From NCBI RefSeq assembly GCF_030264295.1, contig NZ_CP127173.1, positions 7,695,501 to 7,759,500 on the forward strand: a stretch of 64,000 bases of DNA, read 5' to 3'. The notes under the pieces were generated by a model. It was not told the DNA's origin. It made no database searches and saw nothing but the letters and a program-made list of their open reading frames with translations. The position numbers were made by a program, and so were the translations under genes. The stretch comes from Amycolatopsis nalaikhensis. GTDB lineage: Bacteria; Actinomycetota; Actinomycetes; Mycobacteriales; Pseudonocardiaceae. Below are positions 17,338 through 24,078 of this stretch, piece after piece. Each line of letters opens with the position of its first letter. Positions within the stretch are counted from its first letter, which is position 1.

Positions 17338-17364
17338 GGAACACCTCCTCTGCCTGGCCGCCGT

Positions 17365-17389
17365 GTACCCGCCACCACGCAGCGTCAAC
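17365..17389 (-). promoter_or_regulatory. SigB/SigF-type promoter of the holin-DUF3618-DUF4235 operon
   Basis: Reverse strand GTTG (17386-17389), 15-bp spacer, GGGTAC (17365-17370). It stands back to back with the plus-strand promoter at 17398-17422. Confidence 0.7.
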
Positions 17390-17397
17390 CACGCCGG

Positions 17398-17422
17398 GTT
17401 TGACCGTTGCGTCACCGGGTAG
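17398..17422 (+). promoter_or_regulatory. SigB/SigF-type promoter of the SRPBCC gene
   Basis: GTTT (17398-17401), 15-bp spacer, GGGTAG (17417-17422), 34 bp before the ATG at 17457. Perfect match to GTTT-N15-GGGTA. Confidence 0.75.
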
Positions 17423-17456
17423 CCGAAGCACTCGACCACACGACGAGGAGGAGTGG

Positions 17457-17918
17457 ATGAGCACGATCACCGAAATCGTGGACGTCGAGGTCCCCGTGTC
17501 CACCGCCTACAACCAGTGGACGCAGTTCGAGGAGTTCCCGAAGTTCATGGAAGGCGTCGAAGAGATCCGCCAGGTGGACGCCACGCACACCCACTGGGTG
17601 ACGAAGTTCGGTGGCGTGACCCGGGAGTTCGACGCGACGATCACCGAGCAGCACCCCGACGAACGGGTCGCGTGGACGTCCGACTCCGGTCCGGACCACG
17701 CCGGCGTGATCACGTTCCACCGCCTGGACGACGCCCACACCCGGGTGACCGCCCAGATGGACATCGACCCGGAGGGCTTCGCCGAGAACGTCGCCGACAA
17801 GCTCGGCGTCCTCGACCGCCGGGTGAAGGGCGACCTGAAGCGGTTCAAGGAGTTCATCGAGCAGCGCGGGCACGAGTCCGGCGCGTGGCGCGGTGACGTG
17901 GACCGCCCCGGCACGTAG
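17457..17918 (+). CDS. SRPBCC (START-like/cyclase-dehydrase) protein
   Basis: 153 aa. The START-like helix-grip fold is recognisable from VDVEVPVSTAYNQWTQFEEFPKFMEGVEEIRQ and the C-terminal long helix VKGDLKRFKEFIEQRG. Homologues are commonly called cyclase/dehydrase or polyketide cyclase-like, but free-standing copies near stress genes have no known substrate; the fold makes a hydrophobic pocket. ATG chosen because GAGGAGGAG directly precedes it. It is monocistronic, with its own GGGTAG promoter and a long terminator hairpin. Confidence 0.85.
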   Translation: MSTITEIVDVEVPVSTAYNQWTQFEEFPKFMEGVEEIRQVDATHTHWVTKFGGVTREFDATITEQHPDERVAWTSDSGPDHAGVITFHRLDDAHTRVTAQMDIDPEGFAENVADKLGVLDRRVKGDLKRFKEFIEQRGHESGAWRGDVDRPGT

Positions 17919-17933
17919 AAGATTCCGGCGAGC

Positions 17934-17966
17934 AACACGGCGGGGCGGTCACCGTCCCGCCGTGTT
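17934..17966 (+). terminator. Rho-independent-type hairpin after the SRPBCC gene
   Basis: AACACGGCGGG (17934-17944) pairs with CCCGCCGTGTT (17956-17966), and the inner bases can extend the stem. The right arm overlaps the -35 GTTT of the next promoter by three bases. Confidence 0.7.
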
Positions 17967-17989
17967 TCGCGTTCGGAGCACCCGGGTAG
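17964..17989 (+). promoter_or_regulatory. SigB/SigF-type promoter of the aldo-keto reductase
   Basis: GTTT (17964-17967), 16-bp spacer, GGGTAG (17984-17989). The predicted transcription start falls at or next to the ATG at 17999, implying a leaderless mRNA. Confidence 0.65.
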
Positions 17990-17998
17990 GCCGTGGGC

Positions 17999-18835
17999 AT
18001 GACGACCACAGCCGACGTCCCCACCGTGGAGCTGAACAACGGCGTGCGGATCCCGCAGTTCGGGTTCGGCGTGTTCCAGATCCCGCCGGCGGAAACCGCG
18101 CGGGCCGTGCGGACGGCGCTGGAAGCGGGCTACCGCCACATCGACACGGCGCAGATGTACCGCAACGAAGAGGGGGTCGGCGCCGGCATCGCGGAATCCG
18201 GCTGCGCGCGCGAAGACGTGTTCGTCACGACGAAACTGGCGAACGACGCGCACGGGCACGACAACGCGATCACCGCGCTCGAAGGCAGCCTGCGGCGCCT
18301 CGGCCTCGACCACGTCGACCTGTACCTGATCCACTGGCCGTTGCCGCACAAGGACAACTACGTCCGCACGTGGCAGGGCTTCGAAGACATCCTGCGGGCG
18401 GGCAAGGCCCGCGCTATCGGTGTGTCGAACTTCCAGCCCGCGCACCTCGACCGGCTCGCCGAGGAGAGCACCGTGGTGCCCGCGGTGAACCAGATCGAGC
18501 TGCACCCCGCGCTGCAGCAGCACGAGCTGCGGGCGTACCACCAGGCGCACGGCGTCGCGACCGAGGCGTGGAGTCCGTTGGCACAGGCGGAAATCCTCGC
18601 CGACCCGGTGCTCGCCGAGCTGGCGGAGAAGCACGGGCGCACGGCCGCGCAGGTCGTGCTGCGCTGGCACCTGCAGCTCGGGAACATCGTGTTCCCCAAG
18701 TCGTCGTCGCCGGAGCGGATGCGGGAGAACATCGACGTGTTCGGCTTCGAGCTCGACGACGAGGACATGACGGCGATCGGGAAGCTCGACGACGGCAGGC
18801 GCACCGGCCCGGACCCCGACACTTTCACGGGGTGA
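17999..18835 (+). CDS. Aldo-keto reductase (2,5-diketo-gluconate reductase-like)
   Basis: 278 aa. NADPH-dependent reductase with the full AKR tetrad: D49, Y54 (HIDTAQMYRNE), K79 (VTTKLAN) and H112 (LIHWPLP). The AKR signature GVSNFQPAHLDRL and the cofactor loop FPKSSSPERMRENI are present. It probably detoxifies reactive aldehydes or ketones during stress. An in-frame GTG lies 6 bp upstream. No ribosome site is visible, which fits the leaderless promoter placed about 10 bp upstream. Confidence 0.88.
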   Translation: MTTTADVPTVELNNGVRIPQFGFGVFQIPPAETARAVRTALEAGYRHIDTAQMYRNEEGVGAGIAESGCAREDVFVTTKLANDAHGHDNAITALEGSLRRLGLDHVDLYLIHWPLPHKDNYVRTWQGFEDILRAGKARAIGVSNFQPAHLDRLAEESTVVPAVNQIELHPALQQHELRAYHQAHGVATEAWSPLAQAEILADPVLAELAEKHGRTAAQVVLRWHLQLGNIVFPKSSSPERMRENIDVFGFELDDEDMTAIGKLDDGRRTGPDPDTFTG

Positions 18836-18842
18836 CCGCGGC

Positions 18843-18868
18843 GTTTCCCTGCGCAACCCGCCGGGTAC
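18843..18868 (+). promoter_or_regulatory. SigB/SigF-type promoter of the 157-aa membrane protein
   Basis: GTTT (18843-18846), 16-bp spacer, GGGTAC (18863-18868), 37 bp before the ATG; AGGAAGGAG serves as ribosome site. Confidence 0.7.
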
Positions 18869-18905
18869 CTCTTCCGGAGAGGTCCCCCAGGAAGGAGCGT
18901 CCGGC

Positions 18906-19379
18906 ATGACCACGAACGCGTACCTGTCGTTTCTCGCGATCGGAGTGGCGCTGGTCCTGATAGACGGGCAGGTCATCTACCGCAGCGGCCGCCGGTACCT
19001 GGAGAACTCCTACGGCGACCCGGCGGCGGGCGCGTCGATGACCCGCCTGGTCACGGTGCTGTTCCACCTGGCGACGCTGGGGGTGCTGGCGCTCATCTCG
19101 ACCATCAACCTGGGCGGCAGCGACCTGCCCGGGGTCGTCGGGCGCCTCGGTGTGCTGCTGCTGATCCTGGCGCTGGCGCACGCGATCACGCTCGGCGCGC
19201 TGGCCCGCATCCGCGGCGAGCAGGAGGTCGAGGCCGTCGTCCAGCGCGGCAGCCGGCCGCAGCCGCGGGTCGACCCGGAACTGCAGGCCCCGACGGTCAC
19301 GCCGGTGCCCGGCCAGGAAGGCCGGTACCCGGACGTCAGCCCGTCGCTGGAGAACCGGTCCCCATACTCGGCCCCGTGA
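18906..19379 (+). CDS. Hypothetical membrane protein (three helices)
   Basis: 157 aa, not assigned to a named family. Helix 1 spans residues about 5-24 (AYLSFLAIGVALVLIDGQVIY), helix 2 about 48-67 (VTVLFHLATLGVLALIS), helix 3 about 78-98 (LGVLLLILALAHAITLGAL); the last 50 residues are hydrophilic and Pro-rich. AAGGAG precedes the ATG. A GGGTAC promoter places it in the stress group. Its 3' end overlaps the 3' end of the convergent GAF-ANTAR gene by 44 bp. Confidence 0.75.
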   Translation: MTTNAYLSFLAIGVALVLIDGQVIYRSGRRYLENSYGDPAAGASMTRLVTVLFHLATLGVLALISTINLGGSDLPGVVGRLGVLLLILALAHAITLGALARIRGEQEVEAVVQRGSRPQPRVDPELQAPTVTPVPGQEGRYPDVSPSLENRSPYSAP

Positions 19380-20157
19380 CCCCTTCGGTGTGCTGCGCGG
19401 TGAGCGCACGGGCCACCTCGGCCAGCTTGACGTTGAGGTCCTGTGAAGCGCGGCGCAGCACATCGAAGGCTTCGTCGGCGGTGATGCCGCGCCGCTGCAT
19501 CAGGATGCCTTTCGCCTGGCCGATGACGTCGCGGCTGTCGACCGCGCGGCGCAGGTGCTCGGCCGCCAGGTCACCCGCGGCGACGGCTTCGGTGTGCGCC
19601 AGCGCGAGGGAAGCGTGCGTCGCCAGCAGCAGCGCGGTGTCGATCGCCCGGCCGTCGAACGCGCCGGGCTTTTTCGCGTAGACGTTGAGCGCGCCGGAAA
19701 GCCGGGGCGGCCGGGCGTCCGGGAGCAGGGCCGTCGCCAGCACGGAGTGGTAGCCCGCGGCCGCGGCGGCCGGGCCGAACGACGGCCAGCGCGGGTCGTG
19801 CCCGAGGTCCGGGGACCGGCCGAGCGCCGGGCCGTCCGGGCGGGCCGACTCCACGCAGGGGCCTTCGCCGTGGTCGTACTGCACCTGGTCGAGCCGCACC
19901 GCGACGGGGTCGGTCTCGACCGGGGTGTGGAACCGGCCGTCGGGGGAGCGCAGCGTCACGCTCACCAGGTCGGCGTCCGGGATGATCGCCGCGGCCGCCG
20001 CCACGACGACTTCGAGCACGCCACCGACCGTCGGCGCCCCGTCGAGCAGGGCCTTCGTGAGGTCGGCGAACCGCCGAGCCAGCGGACCCGGTACGGCTTC
20101 GCCGTCCAAGCCGAACCGGGCGCGGTCGCGGGACCACTCGTCTTCGCCGACAGTCAT
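19336..20157 (-). CDS. GAF-ANTAR RNA-binding response regulator
   Basis: 273 aa. A GAF domain (residues about 45-190, with DHGEGPCVESAR) precedes a C-terminal ANTAR domain (DVIGQAKGILMQRRGITADEAFDVLRRASQ...KLAEVA). ANTAR domains bind paired hairpins in nascent mRNA and prevent termination. The extra ~25 residues after ANTAR overlap the convergent gene. A second protein of the same layout is encoded at 29.8 kb. No GGGTA promoter is evident in front of it. Confidence 0.85.
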   Translation of the reverse strand: MTVGEDEWSRDRARFGLDGEAVPGPLARRFADLTKALLDGAPTVGGVLEVVVAAAAAIIPDADLVSVTLRSPDGRFHTPVETDPVAVRLDQVQYDHGEGPCVESARPDGPALGRSPDLGHDPRWPSFGPAAAAAGYHSVLATALLPDARPPRLSGALNVYAKKPGAFDGRAIDTALLLATHASLALAHTEAVAAGDLAAEHLRRAVDSRDVIGQAKGILMQRRGITADEAFDVLRRASQDLNVKLAEVARALTAQHTEGVTGPSMGTGSPATG

Positions 20158-20184
20158 GGTTCCCCATTCAACCCGATTTCCGGG

Positions 20185-20721
20185 TCAACCGGGCGAGCCG
20201 GTGTCCTCGGCCGCCCCGTTCAGCGCGGCCCGCGCCCGGTCCACGAAGCCCGGCCCCGGCCACAGCTGGTCGGCCTGCGGCATCCGGTCGGCCAGGTGGG
20301 GGTGCGGCAACGACGGCGCCGCGTCCCGCACCTCGAGGACCCGCTTGCCGAGCTCGGCCCGCCGTTCCGGGGACCAGCCGCCCCGCAGCCGCCGCACCGC
20401 GGCCGGGCCTTCGTCGCGCACGTGCCGCCGCACCGCGTGGATCAGCCCGCTGAGCAACCGCTCGAAGCGGGTTTCCTGCGGTCCGGTGCCCTCCAGCCGG
20501 CGCATCAGCCGGTCGGCCTCGGCGAGATCGCCCTCGCCGTCGAGGTAGGGCTCTTCGGCGACGGCGTGGCGGACCAGCTCCGCGATGAGGTGGTCGGCCA
20601 GGTCCCGGCGGTTCTCCGGACTGCCCTGGCCGAGCTCCAGCTCGGTGCACAGGCGGTCCAGTTCGCGGTGGTCGCCGTCGAGCACGGTCGTGAGGTCGGT
20701 TGCGGGCTGGCTGCCGTTCAT
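20185..20721 (-). CDS. Hemerythrin HHE-domain protein
   Basis: 178 aa. Hemerythrin-like four-helix bundle with candidate iron ligands in DGDHRELDRL, HLIAELVRHAVAEEPYL and HAVRRHVRDEG; these bind a di-iron site and sense or buffer oxygen, peroxide or NO. ATG at 20721 chosen because the family begins there and GGAG precedes it. It is divergent from CYTH-CHAD with back-to-back GGGTA promoters, so both are probably induced together. Confidence 0.85.
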   Translation of the reverse strand: MNGSQPATDLTTVLDGDHRELDRLCTELELGQGSPENRRDLADHLIAELVRHAVAEEPYLDGEGDLAEADRLMRRLEGTGPQETRFERLLSGLIHAVRRHVRDEGPAAVRRLRGGWSPERRAELGKRVLEVRDAAPSLPHPHLADRMPQADQLWPGPGFVDRARAALNGAAEDTGSPG

Positions 20722-20759
20722 GCACGCTCCTGGTCCGGGCTCGGGGGTTCCCGGGTCGG

Positions 20760-20784
20760 ATACCCGCTGCTCGGGAGCCGAATC
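20760..20784 (-). promoter_or_regulatory. SigB/SigF-type promoter of the hemerythrin gene
   Basis: Reverse strand GATT (20781-20784), 15-bp spacer, GGGTAT (20760-20765). Confidence 0.65.
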
Positions 20785-20786
20785 CC

Positions 20787-20812
20787 GGGTCGGCCGGAGG
20801 GTTTGTGGGTAC
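20787..20812 (+). promoter_or_regulatory. Candidate SigB/SigF-type promoter of CYTH-CHAD
   Basis: GGGT (20787-20790), 16-bp spacer, GGGTAC (20807-20812); the -35 is weaker. It begins two bases from the -35 of the hemerythrin promoter. Confidence 0.5.
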
Positions 20813-20846
20813 CCGTCGGGCACATCGGCTCTCGAGGAGGATGACC

Positions 20847-22361
20847 ATGGCAGCGCCGTCGTCGGTGACCGAGCGCGAGCGCAAGTACGAGATCGTCGCG
20901 GGCACCGGCGTGCCGCGGCTCGTCGGCGTCGCGGGCGTCGAGACCCAGGACGATCCGGTGGAGCAGATCCTCGACGCTTCGTACTACGACACCGAGTCGT
21001 TCCGGCTGGCCGGGAACGGGATCACGCTGCGGCGGCGCGTCGGCGGGCCCGACGCGGGCTGGCACCTCAAGCTGCCCGTCTCCGCCGACGAGCGGCAGGA
21101 GATCCAGCTGCCGCTGGGCGGTGACCCGAACAAGGTGCCGGGCCGGCTGCGGCGGCTGGTGCGCGCCTACACCCTGGGGGAGAAGCTGGTGCCGATCGCG
21201 CACCTGCGCACCGACCGGTTCGCCCACCGCCTCGCCGACGGCGACGGCCGGACCGTCGCGACCCTGACCGACGACCACGTGACCGGCGAGGCGGGCGGGG
21301 AGACCGCCCGCCTGGACGAGTGGCGCGAGCTGGAGCTGGAGCTCGACCCCGGGACCGAGCCGGGACGGCTCGACGAGTTCGACCGCGCGCTGGCCGACGC
21401 CGGTGCCTCGGCGTCGCCGTGGCCGTCGAAGCTGCGCCGCCTGATCGGCGACCGCGTCCCCGAGCCGCCTCGTGCGGGCAAGAAGCCGACGGCGGGCGAC
21501 GTCGTGCTGGCTTCGCTGCGCGAGCACTACGGCCGGTTGCGCCGGGCCGACATCGGGGTCCGGCTGGACGTCGACGACTCCGTGCACCAGCTGCGCGTCG
21601 CGACGCGGAAGCTGCGCAGCGCGCTCCGCACCTTCGGGTCCATTGTGGACAAAGACGCGACCGCGCCGCTGGCGGCCGAGCTGAAGTGGCTCGGGCGGCA
21701 GCTGGCCCCGGCGCGCGACACCGAGGTCGCCGAGCAACGGCTGCGCGAACGGCTCGACGACGTACCGGCGGAGCTGGTGCTCGGGCCGCTGCGCCAGTAC
21801 CTCACCCGCCACTTCGCGCGGGAAGCCGAAGAGGCACGGACGCGGACGATGGCGGCGCTGACCGGCAAGCGGTACTTGAACCTGCTGCGCGCGCTGGACG
21901 CCGTGCTGGCGGAACCGGCCCTCACGAAGAAGGCGCGCAAGCCCGCGAAGGCCGGGTTGCGGGCGCCGGTGCGCAAGGCGGCGAAGAAGCTGCGTCGCGC
22001 CGAAGCCGCGGCGCGCGGACGCGAAGGCGAGGAACTGGAGAGGGCCTTGCACGAAGTCCGCAAGAAGGCGAAGCGGGCCCGCTACGCGGCCGACACGGCG
22101 AAGCCGGTCTACGGCAAGAAGCTGCGCAAGTGGCGCAAGAACGTCAAGGCCGTCCAGAGCACGCTGGGCGAGCACCAGGACACCGTGGTCGGCCGGGAGG
22201 TCCTGCGCCACCTCACCATCGCCGGGCACGGCGAGGGGCAGAACACGTTCACCTTCGGGCTGCTCTACGCCCGGGACGCCGAGACGGCGGAGAAGCTGCG
22301 CGAGCGGTTCGCGGGACAGTGGCGGCGGCTCGGGAAGGGCGCCCGCCCCGGCTGGCTCTGA
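20847..22361 (+). CDS. CYTH and CHAD domain protein (triphosphate tunnel / polyphosphate-binding)
   Basis: 504 aa. N-terminal CYTH domain with the ExExK metal/triphosphate motif ERERKYE at residues 9-15; C-terminal CHAD domain from about residue 220, rich in Arg/Lys/His helices (VHQLRVATRKLRSALRTF, LHEVRKKAKRARYAA). CYTH members hydrolyse triphosphates and CHAD domains bind polyphosphate, so the fusion is a likely short-chain polyphosphatase or polyP-granule protein. ATG at 20847 is chosen since AGGAGG ends 6 bp upstream. A strong hairpin follows the stop. Confidence 0.88.
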   Translation: MAAPSSVTERERKYEIVAGTGVPRLVGVAGVETQDDPVEQILDASYYDTESFRLAGNGITLRRRVGGPDAGWHLKLPVSADERQEIQLPLGGDPNKVPGRLRRLVRAYTLGEKLVPIAHLRTDRFAHRLADGDGRTVATLTDDHVTGEAGGETARLDEWRELELELDPGTEPGRLDEFDRALADAGASASPWPSKLRRLIGDRVPEPPRAGKKPTAGDVVLASLREHYGRLRRADIGVRLDVDDSVHQLRVATRKLRSALRTFGSIVDKDATAPLAAELKWLGRQLAPARDTEVAEQRLRERLDDVPAELVLGPLRQYLTRHFAREAEEARTRTMAALTGKRYLNLLRALDAVLAEPALTKKARKPAKAGLRAPVRKAAKKLRRAEAAARGREGEELERALHEVRKKAKRARYAADTAKPVYGKKLRKWRKNVKAVQSTLGEHQDTVVGREVLRHLTIAGHGEGQNTFTFGLLYARDAETAEKLRERFAGQWRRLGKGARPGWL

Positions 22362-22367
22362 AGGAAC

Positions 22368-22397
22368 GGGGACCGGCCGGGTGCCCGGCCGGTCCCC
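22368..22397. terminator. Bidirectional terminator hairpin
   Basis: A perfect 14-bp inverted repeat (22368-22381 with 22384-22397), two-base centre, lies exactly between the convergent stops of CYTH-CHAD and the sigma factor gene. Confidence 0.75.
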
Positions 22398-23189
22398 CTA
22401 GACGTCGCCGGTGAGCTTGCCGCGCAGCTGCTCGAGCGTCTGCGACAGCAGCCGGGAGACGTGCATCTGGGAGATGCCGACGCGCTCGGCGATCTGGGTC
22501 TGCGTCAGTCCCCCGAAGAACCGCATGACCAGGATCGCGCGCTCCCGCTTGGGCAGCTCCTGCAGCAGCGGCTGGAGCGCCTCGTGGTTTTCGACCATGG
22601 CCATCTCGTGGTCGGGCTCGCCCATCGTGTCCGCGAGCGACAGGGCCTCGGCGTCGTCGTGGACGGGCTTGTCCACCGACAGCGCCTGGTAGGCGTTGCC
22701 GGCCAGCAGGCCTTCGCGCACCTCGTCGGGGTCGAGGTTGAGGTGCTCGGCCAGCTCGGTCGGCGTCGGCGCGCGGCCGAGGCGCTGCGACAGCACGGCC
22801 GAGCCCTGGCTCAGGGACAGGTGCAGCTCCTTGAGCCGCCGGGGCACCCGCACCGACCAGCCGGTGTCCCGGAAGTGCCGCCGGACCTCACCCATGATCG
22901 TCGGCACGGCGAAGGACAGGAAGTCGTGGCCCCGGGTGGGGTCGAACCGGTCGACGGCGTTGATCAGGCCGATCCGCGCCACCTGGACCAGGTCCTCCCG
23001 GGGCTCGCCGCGCCCGGAGAACCGGGTCGCGATGTGCTCGGCGAGCGGGAGCAGCTCGGTGACCAGCTCGCTCCGGACGGCTTCGCGCCGCGGGTCGTCC
23101 GGATCGAGGGTGCCCAGCTCGTCGAACAGGGGCTCGCAGTGGGCGTACTCGTCCGGGCGGTGCAGGAGGGTCTTCCGCTCGGCGCTCAC
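22398..23189 (-). CDS. Alternative sigma factor, SigB/SigF/SigG (general stress) family
   Basis: 263 aa, group 3 sigma-70 factor. Region 2 reads DLVQVARIGLINAVDRFDP...FLSFAVPTIMGEVRRHFRD, region 3 begins at VRVPRRLKEL, and the region 4 helix-turn-helix is LTQTQIAERVGISQMHVSRLL. This SFAVPTI/MGE pattern is the hallmark of the B/F/G branch. Its GTG overlaps the anti-sigma stop, so the pair is translationally coupled. The promoter ahead of the pair itself has the GGGTA form, implying autoregulation, and similar promoters precede most units from 13.8 to 36.6 kb. Confidence 0.92.
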   Translation of the reverse strand: MSAERKTLLHRPDEYAHCEPLFDELGTLDPDDPRREAVRSELVTELLPLAEHIATRFSGRGEPREDLVQVARIGLINAVDRFDPTRGHDFLSFAVPTIMGEVRRHFRDTGWSVRVPRRLKELHLSLSQGSAVLSQRLGRAPTPTELAEHLNLDPDEVREGLLAGNAYQALSVDKPVHDDAEALSLADTMGEPDHEMAMVENHEALQPLLQELPKRERAILVMRFFGGLTQTQIAERVGISQMHVSRLLSQTLEQLRGKLTGDV

Positions 23190-23635
23190 GCGCTCGTTCC
23201 CGGGTTGAGCACCAGCTCGATGGTGACGATTCCCGCGCCTCCACCGGGGAGGACGTCGCAGTGGGCGGTCACCGACCGGCTGAGGGTGGTCAGGACGTGC
23301 CAGCCGAAGGTGCGGTCGCTCGGCGGCCGCGGATCGGCGGAGCGGGTCGAAACGACGACGTGCAGGCCGTCGGGGGCCTGCCGGAACCGGCAGTGCAGCT
23401 GCGACCCCAGCTCGGCCAGCTGGACGAGCTGGGCACACGCTTCGTCGACGGCCATCTTGGCGTCGGCGATGGCGTCCAGGCCGAAGTCGGCACGGGAGAC
23501 CATCCCGTGCGTGAGCATCCGGACCAGCGGGATCTGCTCCGCCATGGCGGGCACCCGCAGCTCCACCAGTTCGTCCAGCACCCCGTCGGCGGCCGGCTTG
23601 CCGCCGTACGGGCCGCCACTTCGCGTTTCTTCCAT
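23186..23635 (-). CDS. Anti-sigma factor, RsbW-like HATPase
   Basis: 149 aa. GHKL/HATPase_c_2 domain with the N box ADAKMAVDEACAQLVQLA and the G-rich segment DPRPPSDRTFGWHVLTTL. It would bind and hold the cotranscribed sigma factor and may phosphorylate an STAS antagonist. The first 20 residues are variable; ATG at 23635 is chosen as the only start before the domain. The STAS genes at 15.9 and 29.1 kb are possible partners. It overlaps the sigma gene by GTGA. Confidence 0.85.
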   Translation of the reverse strand: MEETRSGGPYGGKPAADGVLDELVELRVPAMAEQIPLVRMLTHGMVSRADFGLDAIADAKMAVDEACAQLVQLAELGSQLHCRFRQAPDGLHVVVSTRSADPRPPSDRTFGWHVLTTLSRSVTAHCDVLPGGGAGIVTIELVLNPGTSA

Positions 23636-23645
23636 GCCGGGGGTA

Positions 23646-23671
23646 CTACCCAACCGGGCGAACGTCGACAC
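23646..23671 (-). promoter_or_regulatory. SigB/SigF-type promoter of the anti-sigma/sigma operon
   Basis: Reverse strand GTGT (23668-23671), 16-bp spacer, GGGTAG (23646-23651), 10 bp from the ATG. The sigma factor probably drives its own operon from a near-leaderless transcript. Confidence 0.65.
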
Positions 23672-23697
23672 TTGCTGATCTGGGATTTCCGGCGTGA

Positions 23698-24027
23698 TCA
23701 ACGGCCCAGCGCCCGTTCGAGTTCCTTCTTGGTCATCTTCGACCGGCCGTCGATGTTCCGCTTCTTGGCCTCGTTGTACAGCTGGTCCTTGGTCGGCCCG
23801 CCCGGCCCCTTGCGGTTGCCGGACCGCTCGCCGCCGCGGCGCTGGGGCGACTTGTCCTTCAGCGACGTCTTGCTGGCCTGCTTGGACTCGCCGGCCTGCG
23901 CGCGGTTCTTGTTCACCGTGCGGGAGGCGATCTCCTTCGCCCGCTTGGTGCTCGCGCCGCGGTCTTCGGCCGAGTCCTTGATGTGCTCGTACTGTCGTTC
24001 GCGCTTGGTGCTCCACGACTGGGGCAT
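23698..24027 (-). CDS. Small basic protein with C-terminal Rho-N/SAP-like motif
   Basis: 109 aa, very rich in Lys, Arg, Ser and Gln (QSWSTKRERQYEHIKDSAED at the start). The last 40 residues, TKDQLYNEAKKRNIDGRSKM then TKKELERAL, form a helix-extension-helix of the Rho-N/SAP type that usually binds nucleic acid. Homologues carry labels such as plasmid stabilisation protein without evidence. The same C-terminal motif closes the Ku protein at 32.1 kb. GGGAG precedes the ATG, and a perfect GTTT-N15-GGGTAC promoter lies upstream. Confidence 0.75.
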   Translation of the reverse strand: MPQSWSTKRERQYEHIKDSAEDRGASTKRAKEIASRTVNKNRAQAGESKQASKTSLKDKSPQRRGGERSGNRKGPGGPTKDQLYNEAKKRNIDGRSKMTKKELERALGR

Positions 24028-24052
24028 GACCACTCCCTTCTCCGCGGCCCGG

Positions 24053-24077
24053 GTACCCGGTCGATCACCGGGTAAAC
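24053..24077 (-). promoter_or_regulatory. SigB/SigF-type promoter of the small basic SAP-like protein
   Basis: Reverse strand GTTT (24074-24077), 15-bp spacer, GGGTAC (24053-24058), perfect match. Confidence 0.75.
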
Positions 24078-24078
24078 G

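Noticed and set aside
20158..20200. GTTG...GGGTTG in front of the first GAF-ANTAR gene as a stress promoter
   Set aside because: Spacer is only 11 bp and the -10 lacks the GGGTA core.
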